The notes under the pieces: generated by a model
What the model saw: only the letters and a program-made list of their open reading frames with translations
Told to the model about the DNA's origin: nothing
Databases searched by the model: none
Shown: positions 36,401-46,700 of the stretch, in pieces
Layout: each line of letters opens with the position of its first letter
Numbering within the stretch: position 1 is the stretch's first letter
Source of the DNA: Bacteroidota bacterium
GTDB taxonomy: Bacteria; Bacteroidota; Bacteroidia; Chitinophagales; Saprospiraceae
Reading direction: 5' to 3'
DNA length: 64,000 nucleotides
NCBI GenBank assembly: GCA_029781865.1
Contig: JAKOVW010000053.1
Location: 1 to 64,000 of the forward strand
Position numbers and translations under genes: made by a program

Positions 36401-37878
36401 CCGGGAAGTAATACGGTGGCTGTACAATTTCTTCTTCCTGTAGTAGCATCGAATCCATACGGTGCATGAGTAATCACAGGTCCGTATGTATCTCGAATGA
36501 TAATGATTTGAACTACGGACTGCACAATTTCTGTATTACACCACCATTCTCTTACTGTCCAGTTCCGCATAATTTTATGTACACAATTAATCTCTCCAAG
36601 ATCGATGTCTTCGTACTGAATTAATAAATTGCAATCTAATAAAATATTCAAAGGCCAGATTCCCAGATGTTGATCATTGGAAAGCGTTGTCCATGGATAT
36701 CCCGTTTCCAATGGACTGGGATGTCCATTCTCATCGAGCAAATAAGGATAGTTGCATTCAAGAAAAACCGTCTTTTCCGGTAAACCGATATCATTTGCTG
36801 ATATTCTTTTTACATAAATTGTTTGCGTACATTGATCGGTATTCCCATTACTATCCGTAATTAATAAATCCCGGTGAACCGCTTTGAGGTAGACCTCATT
36901 GCAATCATAGTAATCTACTGTTTCATTTGTCGTTTTTACTGTATAGGGACTACAATCTGATCCACTCCATGCCGATGGAAAATCGATATTAAACAAATAG
37001 CAATCCGTAACATAATCCCGGCAAATAATAGTTGGGGACAATTTATCTTCTACTTTAATATCACTCCAGCAAGAATTGCCAGTTACTGTATTGAGTACAG
37101 TAGCCACGATATGTTGATTCAGGTAATGCGAATCAATTGGATTGGGTACCGGTACATTATAATTTGTCAGATTGACCACGAAGTCACAATAACAATAATT
37201 ATCTCCTGTCAGCAACATTTGAGGTGTTATAGTCGCCTGACAATTTGCATCCAGAGAAACATTGATATTCTTACAAGATAAAGCAATATTCGGGTCACAT
37301 TGATCAAGATTAATTCCAAACTCTCCTACTGCAAATCCGAATGCATTGGGATCTACTGTGATTGTAATTGAAGTTAAATTGCAGGCACCGGTTGTATAAA
37401 ATGCAAATCCGGTTGCGCCGCTGACGCCATTCACCATAATGGGCCCCGAGGAGGTTCCATCGTTTGCATCTGCCTGAACAGAAAATGTGGAAAATACATT
37501 TGGCTCTACATAGCAATAAAATGCATTTGTTTTAAATGGAAGTGTAATGGTTATTTGAGATCCATTCATAAAATAGACATCACCTGTATAACCATTAGAC
37601 CAGGTTTGCCATCCGTTTCCAATCCGGTAATGACTTGTAAGGCTTGAAAAATCAAGGGTTTTATTACAATATGAAGGTGCGAAAACCTGATTTTCCAGAT
37701 TAAACAGAGTTCTGTTATCAGGCGAAAAAGGAGTCATAGAGTAACCGCCAATTGTTGGCGGAGGAGCATTCGTACCCAGAGTTCCGTCAAAAACAATTCC
37801 TGCATATGAAGAATTAAATCCAGAGCTTAGAATTAGAAATACGAATACAGAGAAACACAGCGAAGTAGTAATTTTCAT
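33457..37878 (-). CDS. Giant T9SS surface protein 1: HYR-like array, dockerin-like, cohesin-like
   Basis: This 1473-residue protein has a signal peptide (1-26). Residues 27-195 form an N-terminal domain unlike its neighbours', with alternating Gly/Asn-rich strands. From about 195 to 1073 run repeated Cys-rich HYR/Ig-like modules (NVSLDANCQATITPQM, VEDKLSPTIICRD, AVCDRNTVVALNHSG, FCCEDVGHMIMVAFKAVD, VDCRFDIDYNHLEVFG). Residues 1074-1253 contain a dockerin-like pair of helices (TTADIVKIQRHILG, and DVNRSHTITAKDVSDLRRLI with its Ca-loop-like start). Residues 1254-1388 are a cohesin-like beta domain (GMQFTLQWDLNQLELEGV, GKLTFSWNG). Residues 1389-1473 are the T9SS type A sorting domain (NEPNPWNRETAIGM, VYDITGKVYF). 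It is most likely a cell-surface or matrix protein, the downstream partner of a tandem duplication with the next gene. Confidence 0.88.
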   Translation of the reverse strand: MKITTSLCFSVFVFLILSSGFNSSYAGIVFDGTLGTNAPPPTIGGYSMTPFSPDNRTLFNLENQVFAPSYCNKTLDFSSLTSHYRIGNGWQTWSNGYTGDVYFMNGSQITITLPFKTNAFYCYVEPNVFSTFSVQADANDGTSSGPIMVNGVSGATGFAFYTTGACNLTSITITVDPNAFGFAVGEFGINLDQCDPNIALSCKNINVSLDANCQATITPQMLLTGDNYCYCDFVVNLTNYNVPVPNPIDSHYLNQHIVATVLNTVTGNSCWSDIKVEDKLSPTIICRDYVTDCYLFNIDFPSAWSGSDCSPYTVKTTNETVDYYDCNEVYLKAVHRDLLITDSNGNTDQCTQTIYVKRISANDIGLPEKTVFLECNYPYLLDENGHPSPLETGYPWTTLSNDQHLGIWPLNILLDCNLLIQYEDIDLGEINCVHKIMRNWTVREWWCNTEIVQSVVQIIIIRDTYGPVITHAPYGFDATTGRRNCTATVLLPGIQAFDYCHNNLRVDIIYPGGVLENKNGGYAEIPVGEDTIFYRVYDGCYNLTEYWMIVHVRDETEPVAVCDRNTVVALNHSGYNWVPADVFDDGSFDECALDHFEVRRMDTDFCGGTGADDWGPEVGFCCEDVGHMIMVAFKAVDRSGNEAICMVNVEVQDKDRPLIVCLPDITVDCRFDIDYNHLEVFGKIVTDTADRDTIVIDPRYYHIIGGHPFDGIASDNCPPTMIETIDTSHINQCGIGYIVRTFRAEDRQGNQSDICTQIITVVNTHPLNGDSIIWPLDLDTLGICDPDALIPERLSFPYSKPIVNDDECSLIGYSYDDQIFAPTIPGDPCFKILRTWKILDWCQRDKYDNVIIWSHVQYIKVRNNVDPIITRITQDTIVCSYDINCRPMTVSFSVSASDDCTPANQMLYTYKIDLDSDGTIDVVRAGIGENVAQGTWPLGRHIVYWEVEDRCGNTAKKHFTLDLRNCKSPVAYCLNGLSTNLTPMDMDGDGIPETAIDTVWAKDFDAGSYHNCGYPVRLSFSADVRNNFRVYNCDSIGTRTVELWVTDVNGNTSFCRTFIDVQDNTGFCPQTTQNSNVTGLIATEKSDGVQNVAVGGILTDENGKYAFQQVPNGNNMVIKPEKNEGWLNGVTTADIVKIQRHILGIEPFVSPYKMIAADVNRSHTITAKDVSDLRRLILGVITEVPGNTSWRFVDQSYQFNSVNTALDENYPEFFEINHLNGNMNLNFIAVKTGDVNISAATKGFNSNISRSRNTMELQVDEQKLARDESQELVLRVANGSEYEGMQFTLQWDLNQLELEGVQGNDALKIRDDNYSLLHAQEGKLTFSWNGNMKDADWILRLRFKAKQNVRISEALIVNSTITPTVSVVKESGNEGQLILNFKGSSSSEFVVLQNEPNPWNRETAIGMLLPAEGEVGITVYDITGKVYFRDRKLMNKGYNEYMLNKDQLNHSGVYYYQIDFQSNTVSRKMLVTE

Positions 37879-37901
37879 GTTTAATGAATTTATAGTATGA
37901 G

Positions 37902-37918
37902 AATACCTCGCTAAATCC
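37902..37918 (-). promoter_or_regulatory. Shared leader motif, copy 1
   Basis: On the - strand this reads ggatttagcgaggtatt, 24-40 nt upstream of the start at 37878. Related sequences stand at the same distance before the next two giant genes (43455-43471 and 56578-56596). It may be an operator, an initial transcribed region or a translation-control leader. Confidence 0.4.
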
Positions 37919-37958
37919 GAAACGGACTAAAGAAACATGTATTGGGTGAAAGCCAGTG

Positions 37959-37966
37959 CAAACTTA
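37959..37966 (-). promoter_or_regulatory. -7 promoter element (TAAGTTTG) of surface protein gene 1
   Basis: On the - strand TAagTTTG lies 81 nt upstream of the ATG at 37878, giving a leader of about 75 nt that would include the motif at 37902-37918. Confidence 0.45.
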
Positions 37967-38016
37967 ATACTATTTTGAATATATTATAATTTTTTATATG
38001 TTTTTTTTTGAATGAC

Positions 38017-38045
38017 ACAGCCCTCACCGTTCTGGTGAAGGCTGT
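38017..38045 (-). terminator. Hairpin downstream of surface protein gene 2
   Basis: ACAGCCcTCACC and GGTGAaGGCTGT form 12-bp arms with a single mismatch and a 5-nt loop, 31 nt beyond the stop at 38077. On the - strand it is followed by an A-run rather than a T-run, so it may act as a weak terminator or as an mRNA 3'-end stabiliser. Confidence 0.6.
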
Positions 38046-38076
38046 ACCGATGGTCGTAATTTTCCCGTTTGCTTTC

Positions 38077-41000
38077 TTATTTTGAAATAATCATTTTACG
38101 GGTTATTGTATTTGTCAGATAATCAACCTGATAGTAATATACTCCTGAATGGGGTAATTGAGATTGACCTAGGACATACTCATTATAGCCTTTGGCCATT
38201 TCTCTTTTATCCCTCATGTATATTTTTCCGGTAACATCATAAATGGTAATATTCACTTCACCGGCATCCGGAAGTAACATACCAATAGTAGTTTCGTGAT
38301 TCCATGGATTTGGTTCGTTTTGCAGAACTGTAAATTCCCTGGCAATGATTCCCTTGAAATTCAGACTCACCTGACCTTCCTCCTGGTTATTTTTTACAAC
38401 AGATAGCGCCGGAGTAACGGATGAATTAAGGGTTAAGGCTTCTGAGAGTTTAGCAGGCTTCTTTGCCCTGAATTTCATTTTCAAAATCCAATCGCCATTG
38501 CTCATCTCACCATTCCAGCTAAAACTCATCTTTCCCTCTGCAGTCCTTGCAACAGAATAGTTGTCCTCCCGGATTTTTAATTCTTCGTTACCCTGAATTC
38601 CGACCAATTCTATTTGATTCAGATCCCATTGTAAAGTAAACTGCATCCCGTCATAAGCGGCGCCATTTGCAACATGGATATCCATTTCAGCAATTTCATC
38701 ATTTACAAACGAATGTTCATCCATCTGCAATTCGAGTATATTTCTGCTGCGGCTCATATTTGAATTAAATCCCTTGGTGGCAGCAGAACCATTTACGTCA
38801 CCAGTTTTGATTGCAAAGAAATCCAGATTCATATTGCCATTCAACGGATTGATTTCATAAGATTCCGGAAAGTTTTGAGACAGAGCAGTGTTGATGTCAT
38901 TAAATGAATACAGCTGGTGAACAAATCTCCAACTGGTATTTCCGGGAATTTCAGAAGTTATACCGAGAATCAATCTCCGCAAATCGGACACATCCTTTGC
39001 CGTGATAGTCCGACTCTTATTGACATCTGCCGCAATCATTATGTAAGCAGAGTTTAATGGTTCAATGCCCAATATGTGTCTTTGAATTTTTACAATGTCC
39101 GCAGTCGTTACACCATTGAGCCAACCATCTGTCTTCGTCGGCTTGACCGTAATTACATGACCATTCGGAATCTGCAAAAATGAATATTTGCCATCACCGC
39201 TTGTTCTGACACCATTCAATCCGGAATTCATCAGATCAACTGTGACATTTTCGACGCGATCACTTTTCTCTGTTTCAATCACACCTTCCACATTTGAATT
39301 TTTAATATTGGATGGACAGAAACCCGTGTTATCCTGTACGTCAATGAATGTGCGGCAAAAAGAAGTATTGCCATTGATATCTGTTACCCATAATTCAACT
39401 GTTCTCGTGCCAATGCTATCACAATTATAAACTCTGAAGTTATTTCTGACATCTGCTGAAAAACTCAACTGAACCGGATAGCCGCAATTGTGGTAAGAAC
39501 CCGCATCAAAATCCTTGGCCCAAACAGTGTCTATTGCCGTTTCCGGAATACCATCTCCATCCATATCCATTGGAGTCAGATTGGTAGAAAGCCCATTCAA
39601 ACAATACGCAACAGGCGATTTGCAATTTCTCAAATCCATGACAAACTCTGCAATGGCTGTATTGCCGCATCTGTCTTCTACTTCCCAATGTACAATGTGT
39701 CGTCCAAGCGGCCATGTTCCTTCTGCAACATTCCCTCCAATAGCGGCCCTCACAATATCTATTGTACCATCGCTATCGAAATCGATTCTATAAGTATACA
39801 ACATTTGATCAGCCGGCGTACAATCATCATTTGCTTCGATTGAAAAACGGACGGGTATAGGTCTGCAATTGATATCATAACTACAAACCATAGTATCCGA
39901 AGTCACCCGAATGATAATTGGATCAACCAGATTTTTCACTTTGATAATCTGATCATGTGACCAGATAATAATATTTCCATCATAATCTCTTTGGCACCAG
40001 TCGATGATCTTCCAGGTTCGGATGATTTTAAAACAAGGGTCACCGGGAAGTGTAGGACTAAGCACCAAATCAGAGTAACTTGTTCCAATCAGACTACACT
40101 CATCATCATTAAATGTTGGGAAATTATATGGTGTATTTAAATGTTCAGGTATTAGCTCACGCGGATCGCAGATACCTGCTGTATCCAAATCCAAAGGCCA
40201 GGTAATATCATTGATATCGAATGTATCATGGTTCACTACTGTAATATACTGATAACAATAATCACTCATATTACCTTGCTGATCGCTGGCTCTGAAAATT
40301 CTGACCAGATACCCGATGCCACATTGATTGATATTACTTGCATCAAAGGAATCCAATATGGTTGGAGGACAATTGTCTTGCGCGATTCCATCAATCGGAT
40401 GCCCCTCTATAACATGATAATACTTAGGATCTATGATAATTTTTTCACGGTCTGCGGTATCCGTAACCATTTTACCGAATACTTCGAGATGATTATAGTC
40501 AATATCAAAACGGCAGTCAACCGTTATATTAGGCAAACAGGTTATTAATGGTCTGTCTTTATCCTGTACTTCAACATTAACCATACAGACTGCTTCATTA
40601 CCACTTGCATCTACAACTTTAAGTGCCACCATAACCATTTTGCCTACATCATCACAACAGAATCCAACTTCAGGACCCCAGTCATCCTCACCTCTGCTTC
40701 CGCAAAAATCGGAATCCATTCTGCGTACTTCAAAATGATCCAATGCACATTCATCAAAACTTCCGTCATCAAAAACTTCTGCAGGTACCCAATTATAACC
40801 GGAATGATTTAATGCAACTACAGTATTGCGGTCACAAACTGCTACCGGCTCTGTCGCATCTCTTACATTGATAATGATATAATATTCCGTTAAATTGAAG
40901 CAACCATCATATAACCTGTAATAGACTGTATCAATTCCTCCCGGTAAAGTTGCATAACCTCCATTCTGATCAATCAAAATACCACCCGGATAACTAATGT

Positions 41001-43434
41001 CCACGCGAACAGGATTATGACAATAATCATAAGCTTCAATAGAAGGCAATAAGACTCTTGCTTCGCAATCCCGCGGGCCGGTTGTCGCATCGAATCCATA
41101 TGGAGCATGGGTGATTATCGGGCCCATATTATCGCGAATGATGAGCAACTGCAATTCAGATCTCACATTTTCCTTACCGCACCACCATTCCCTGACCTTC
41201 CAGTTTCTCATTATTTTGCGGACACAATTGATTTCACCTAAATCAATATCTTCATACTCTATAAGTATATTGCAATCCAGTAAAATATTCAAAGGCCAAA
41301 CTTTTATGGTTGAACCATCGTGTAATGTTATAGCAGGCGTTCCCGTAGAAAGCGGACTGGGATGACCATTTTCATCCAGAATAAAAGGATTGGTACACTG
41401 ATAAGTAATCTGCCCCACTGGTAATATAAAATCTTCTAATTTAAAACGCTCGACAAGAATGGTATCCGTACATTGATCTGTATTGCCTGTTGCATCTGTA
41501 ATCAAAATATCTCTGTAGACTGCCTTCAGAAAATTGTCATCACAATAAAAATGTTCTACCCGTTCTCCAATCGTATTTACTTTATACTGGCTGCAATCAG
41601 ATCCCTGGTAATTCAAAGGAAAATTGAAATTAAATGAATAGCAATCTGTCGTATCTGCCCGACAAATAATTTTTGGTGCCAGTTTATCCTCAATGAATAA
41701 ATCACTCCAGCAAGAATTACCTGAAAGTGTATCAATTGCGGTAGCTGTGATGTGCTTCCACAGATAATGGGAATCTACCGGATTTGGTATAGGCTGACCA
41801 TAATGACTCAACTCTACTTTCATTGTTGCTGTACATGCGCCAACAACCAGCATTTCAGGCGTAATCGTAGCCTGACAATTTTGATCTAATGAAATATTGA
41901 GATTTTTACAAGCAAGGCTGGCAACAGGAGCTCCCAATATTGTTGCATCAAATGAGCAACTATCGGTATTACCGAAACAATCTCTTGCCTCAAAAGCAAA
42001 GTGATACGTTCCCGGTTTTAAAGGCTCATTAATATTTAATGTATCTACTTCAAAGACCTGAACCGGAGCAGGTGTATATTTAAAATTATATATTGTAAAA
42101 GTATCCTCACTCATATAATTGTTGGATCTGACATAGAAGCATAACGGATGGACTCCGTCCACTTCAATTAATACAGAACCACCTGCGTTATCATAGGCTA
42201 CAGTCAAAATACTGTCTTTACCATTGAATATAATCCCGGCTTCATCCCTGTTAAAACTACTGAAGCGTTCGACAAATGCAGACCAATCAAAACTAATTGT
42301 ACCCGGACATCTGGGTTTCACACAAACTTTGATGATCGATGTATCATTTCTCAGCTTTGCCGGCGTACCATTATTTGTTCCGATGAGTATTAATGAATCT
42401 CTTGCAGGATTTACATAAGCCAACCCATCCGTCCCGATAATGCTGTCTCCCATAAACATCTCAGCAGCCTCAGATAATTGTGTTCCAAGTATAAATGGAT
42501 TCATGTCTTCAATGAAACCCATCACCGGACCGCAAGTAGAAACGACCGGTATAGCCCAATTGATAATTGTATCACAAACAGCAGCACTCGGTAATTGAAT
42601 AGTAAGATCTTCTGTGCATTGTACAATTAAATCTACCGGATCCGGCGGCAGCACATGCACCATAAAATCGCAATAGGCCGTATTTCCTCCGCAATCTGTT
42701 GCCGTATATTCTACCAGGTAATCACCCTGTGGCACTATGTCTCCCGGAGCGGGTCCCTTGGTCTGTACGACATCAATTGGATCAGGCACAAAGATCAGAT
42801 CTCTTACCGTAAAACTATCCACACCATCTGTATTGTCCGATAATACATCTATACAAAAACGGTCTCCAGCCAGAATCTGAGTTGCGAGTAATATTCCGGA
42901 TGCAACAGAATCAGTTCCATTGGTTAAATCCAATTTGACATTGGCTCCATGAATGGCATGCGTTATAGTCAACCTCGCACGGTCGTCAATAAAATTATCT
43001 CCATTATTCATTTTAGCACGCCAGTTAAAACTTAGCTTTCCATTACAGGTAGAGTAAAAACACACATAAAATCTGTTCCTCCCATTACCAGGTGTTCCAT
43101 TGGTAGTTCCAACAACGGTGAATGAATCGGAACCGTACTTGATAAATTGTCCGTTATTTCCATCGCCCGGGCCGGTATGAAATGTAAAAAAATCTACAGA
43201 TGAAATGGCGTTTACCGTATCGCAATCATCACCGATGACGTTAGGTACAGTCCAATTGAGCACAGCTCCGCATTCACCCTCTGGAATAGTAAAACTCATG
43301 TCATAAGGACAATTATTCAATGCAGGTGGATTGGAATCCGGATCACAGATTCCCTGCGCATTCATAGTATATGGAAGTAAATAAATCAGGACAACCCATA
43401 ACAGGCTCCATCTTAGCGAAGTAATTGTCATCAT
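38077..43434 (-). CDS. Giant T9SS surface protein 2: HYR-like array, dockerin-like, cohesin-like
   Basis: This 1785-residue protein starts at MMTI (either Met possible) with a signal peptide ending TMNAQ. Residues 28-505 are two HYR-like modules, each with an inserted beta domain (FTVVGTTNGTPGNGRNRFYV; LILIGTNNGTPAKLRNDTSI), which are absent from protein 1. From about residue 507 on, the protein is collinear with protein 1 from residue 195: the Cys-rich HYR-like array, dockerin-like segment (TTADIVKIQRHILG, DVNKSRTITAKDVSDLRRLI), cohesin-like domain at about 1566-1700, and T9SS type A domain at about 1701-1785. In the stretch containing DAGSYHNCGYPV, only about two residues in 100 differ between the two proteins while many third codon positions do, which points to purifying selection after duplication. 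Function is inferred as surface adhesion or matrix. Confidence 0.88.
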   Translation of the reverse strand: MMTITSLRWSLLWVVLIYLLPYTMNAQGICDPDSNPPALNNCPYDMSFTIPEGECGAVLNWTVPNVIGDDCDTVNAISSVDFFTFHTGPGDGNNGQFIKYGSDSFTVVGTTNGTPGNGRNRFYVCFYSTCNGKLSFNWRAKMNNGDNFIDDRARLTITHAIHGANVKLDLTNGTDSVASGILLATQILAGDRFCIDVLSDNTDGVDSFTVRDLIFVPDPIDVVQTKGPAPGDIVPQGDYLVEYTATDCGGNTAYCDFMVHVLPPDPVDLIVQCTEDLTIQLPSAAVCDTIINWAIPVVSTCGPVMGFIEDMNPFILGTQLSEAAEMFMGDSIIGTDGLAYVNPARDSLILIGTNNGTPAKLRNDTSIIKVCVKPRCPGTISFDWSAFVERFSSFNRDEAGIIFNGKDSILTVAYDNAGGSVLIEVDGVHPLCFYVRSNNYMSEDTFTIYNFKYTPAPVQVFEVDTLNINEPLKPGTYHFAFEARDCFGNTDSCSFDATILGAPVASLACKNLNISLDQNCQATITPEMLVVGACTATMKVELSHYGQPIPNPVDSHYLWKHITATAIDTLSGNSCWSDLFIEDKLAPKIICRADTTDCYSFNFNFPLNYQGSDCSQYKVNTIGERVEHFYCDDNFLKAVYRDILITDATGNTDQCTDTILVERFKLEDFILPVGQITYQCTNPFILDENGHPSPLSTGTPAITLHDGSTIKVWPLNILLDCNILIEYEDIDLGEINCVRKIMRNWKVREWWCGKENVRSELQLLIIRDNMGPIITHAPYGFDATTGPRDCEARVLLPSIEAYDYCHNPVRVDISYPGGILIDQNGGYATLPGGIDTVYYRLYDGCFNLTEYYIIINVRDATEPVAVCDRNTVVALNHSGYNWVPAEVFDDGSFDECALDHFEVRRMDSDFCGSRGEDDWGPEVGFCCDDVGKMVMVALKVVDASGNEAVCMVNVEVQDKDRPLITCLPNITVDCRFDIDYNHLEVFGKMVTDTADREKIIIDPKYYHVIEGHPIDGIAQDNCPPTILDSFDASNINQCGIGYLVRIFRASDQQGNMSDYCYQYITVVNHDTFDINDITWPLDLDTAGICDPRELIPEHLNTPYNFPTFNDDECSLIGTSYSDLVLSPTLPGDPCFKIIRTWKIIDWCQRDYDGNIIIWSHDQIIKVKNLVDPIIIRVTSDTMVCSYDINCRPIPVRFSIEANDDCTPADQMLYTYRIDFDSDGTIDIVRAAIGGNVAEGTWPLGRHIVHWEVEDRCGNTAIAEFVMDLRNCKSPVAYCLNGLSTNLTPMDMDGDGIPETAIDTVWAKDFDAGSYHNCGYPVQLSFSADVRNNFRVYNCDSIGTRTVELWVTDINGNTSFCRTFIDVQDNTGFCPSNIKNSNVEGVIETEKSDRVENVTVDLMNSGLNGVRTSGDGKYSFLQIPNGHVITVKPTKTDGWLNGVTTADIVKIQRHILGIEPLNSAYIMIAADVNKSRTITAKDVSDLRRLILGITSEIPGNTSWRFVHQLYSFNDINTALSQNFPESYEINPLNGNMNLDFFAIKTGDVNGSAATKGFNSNMSRSRNILELQMDEHSFVNDEIAEMDIHVANGAAYDGMQFTLQWDLNQIELVGIQGNEELKIREDNYSVARTAEGKMSFSWNGEMSNGDWILKMKFRAKKPAKLSEALTLNSSVTPALSVVKNNQEEGQVSLNFKGIIAREFTVLQNEPNPWNHETTIGMLLPDAGEVNITIYDVTGKIYMRDKREMAKGYNEYVLGQSQLPHSGVYYYQVDYLTNTITRKMIISK

Positions 43435-43454
43435 AAAATATACATTTTAAATAA

Positions 43455-43471
43455 AATTCTCCGCTAAAGCC
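43455..43471 (-). promoter_or_regulatory. Shared leader motif, copy 2
   Basis: On the - strand this reads ggctttagcggagaatt, 21-37 nt upstream of the start at 43434. It aligns with the motif before genes 1 and 3. A CACTTTTG just upstream (43483-43476, - strand) is a 7 of 8 match to TAnnTTTG. Confidence 0.4.
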
Positions 43472-43641
43472 GCTTGCAAAAGTGTTATAAATAGGTTTTG
43501 GGAAACTATCTAATAAACTCTAAAATCGATTCTTATTCTCAGGTCCGGGTTTCATAGGCATCTTAATTTTAATCGACCAGGATCCTCAAAATTCAAAAAA
43601 CAACATTCATCACATTCTCCTTTCTTTCAGATTTTGAAAAA

Positions 43642-43667
43642 CAGCTCCCGTATCTCTACAGGAGCTG
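43642..43667 (-). terminator. Hairpin terminator of surface protein gene 3
   Basis: CAGCTCC (43642-43648) and GGAGCTG (43661-43667) are perfect arms. On the - strand the stem is followed by a short T-run, the complement of 43637-43641. It lies 40 nt past the stop at 43707. Confidence 0.72.
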
Positions 43668-43706
43668 AAAAACGAAACCGATTACTACACACTATATCTT
43701 TAGACC

Positions 43707-46700
43707 TTAGTCAATTAATATCATTCTCCTGAATAAACTATTCTTATCCGTGGTCAACTGGTAATAATAAATTCCACTTCGATCCAACTGGCTCTTAGAG
43801 ATTTCAAATTCATGATAACCTTTAGTATAGAATTTTTTATTCTCATACACTACTTTACCATTCATATTGATTATACGCATTGTAATCTCTGCATTTTCCG
43901 CAGTCTGGAATGGTATGATGGATGTATGGTTAAATGGATTCGGAATGTTCTGATACAAACTCAATCCTTCCTGCTCGGAAAACTGATCCACAAAGTCCAA
44001 TTTTATACTAGCCACATCTCCATTTCTATAATACGCTTCAGAATCAAATCCATCTTTGCTCATTTCCAATACTTCAGAAAGTTCAGCAGTTTTAATCATG
44101 CGTATTTTTAATTTCACTTTCCATTGATTGCCATCGGCAGTAGATTTGATATAGGATAACCGGATGGTATTTTTATCCGGAACCAGATAAAACATATCTT
44201 CTTTTATCCGGCTGTCTTCATCTATTACAACCCCAAGCAGCGTTGCTCTGGATGGATCCACATGTAAACCAAATTGCATTCCGTCCAATTCACTGAACTG
44301 TGAAAGATCCAATTCCACCTCGTATATCTGTTCTTTCGAAAATACCTGGTTTCTTGACACAAGCAATATTGAACCAGCATTTCTTGACTCAGATTTATTG
44401 GAGAATTGTGTTGCATCATTAGAATCATCAACATCACCCATTTTAATTCCGGTGAAATCAAGGTAATAATTTTTCTGTATAGCCGGGATGGTATAATATT
44501 CCGGCCAATTTTCATTCAATGGATCCTGCTTATCTGCAAATTGATAATTGGACAAAATGAATTTCCAGGATGGCGATTTTGCAAAATGATCCGTTTTACC
44601 CAATATTAGTTTCCGGATATCCACAATATCTGCCGCGGTCACTTTTCTGTTGTTGTTGACATCTGCTGCAATAAATTTCAATGGATCTGTAAATGGTGCA
44701 ATACCCAGTATATGTCTTTGGATATGAATAATATCTGCTGTCGAAACGCCATTTACCGGATTGATATCGTGTTGTGGTTTGACCACATATCTGCCTCCGT
44801 TAGGCATTTCCGGAAAACGATAGGAGCCATCCCTGTTGGTGACCACCATTCCGGACAAGCCTTCATTCAGCATAACTTCAACACCGGGCATATTTGTCCT
44901 TTTCCTGCTGCTGACCAATCCCTTTACGATAGATGTAAATGTAGGACCACAAATCGTATCCTGATCTACAGCCTGTAGGAATGTGCTGCATGAGTCAATA
45001 TTTCCGGCGATATCCTTAAAATATACTTTTATAGAAGTCGTGTATTCAAAATTGCGGATCGAATCACAACAAATCACTCTCAAGGTATCATTAAAGTTAT
45101 TGAGATTGAATGAAGCCATGATTAATGTTGAATCCGTACAATTATCTTTCTTTTTGGCTATAAAATCATTTGCATTAAACGAAGCACAACCATTATCCTT
45201 AATTTTCTTTACCACCTTGATACATGTGAATTCCGGAGCAATAGTATCAATAATTGTAATCTTGATGGTTTTAACCGTTTCATTACAACAATAATCGACT
45301 GCTTTAAAGGTTACAAATGTTACTCCCGGCGGATAAAATCCAGAAGCATCTTCAAAATCATTTGCACCGTAAGGCGAATCATTGGTAATGATAATCGTTG
45401 CGGAATCACAATTATCCACAAAAGCTTTCATCACTACGAAATTATTACAAGTAGAATCATTTGAAACCTGAGTGGTATCATGTACTCCCAAAATATTTGG
45501 CGGAATAGTATCCGTCCTCCAAATAGATTGCGTAAACATAAAAGTCTGACCACTGCAACTATCGAAAACAGTCCACTTCCTGTCAATTACACAGTTTCCG
45601 CTTTGCTTACATTCATTTGAATCAGAGAATGTAACAGCCAGTTTAGCACAGGTAAATCCCCTATAGTCAAATTCTGGCGAGCCGGTTCCTGTCGTATCAT
45701 TAACATCATCACATTCAAACGTCGAAATCGGAGAATCCGGCCAGTGAATATCACTCTCCTGTATAGGATCCGGATTAATGATTGTGATTAATTGCGTACA
45801 GGAATCACTGTTTCCGGATGCATCCTTAGCTACAAATTTACGCATGATAGTACCTATACCACAAACATCCTGGTTGCGTATATCCGTTTCCTTATACGTA
45901 ACTCCCGCACAATTATCTGTTACGATGGGCAAACCAAACTTACTCAATGTGTCTGTGTTGGTACTACACAATAACAATGTATCATGAGGACAAACAATTT
46001 TTGGAGGTATGCTTTCCAACACAGTGACTTTTACGGTACAAGTTGCTGTATGATTACAACTGTCTTTAGCAGTAAATACCACGAATGTCATACCTACCGG
46101 AAATACAGAAGGTGCATTATTGGTAAAGGTTACAAATGTATTGCAGCTGTTATTGAGTTTCGGATTATTCAACTGTAATGCTTTACCACAAGTATTCGGA
46201 TCTGCATCAACAATAGTGTCATTTGGACAGGTAATTGATGGAGGATCCTGATTTTTTGTAATAATGTATTGATTGAATTTCGGATGCTGACTCAGACTAC
46301 ATGAATTATTTGCAGTCCAGGTGCGCTTGATGGTTTTGCATTCACCACCTCCTACTATTGTATCCGTAAAACTAAAGGTCACAAAACCACAATAGTCTTT
46401 TTTCAGTGTAGGCTGACCAGAGAATTTTGGATCTAATGTAGGAATACAGGTTACCGACGTAAATGTATCTTTTGGCCAGGTAATGTCCGCCGGATTTAAA
46501 TCCACATCTCTGGTTATCTTCTGAACATGGAAGATCGTTGTATCATATTTTGGCTTACAAATAAATCGTGCACTCCAGTTCCTTTCTACGATATAACAAA
46601 CTTCACCATTGGTACTTCCTAGCGTATCATCTTTAAAGGTGAATTTAATACTATCACATGCAGTACAATTGGCTTTCGGAAATCCATTTAATGAATCCGG

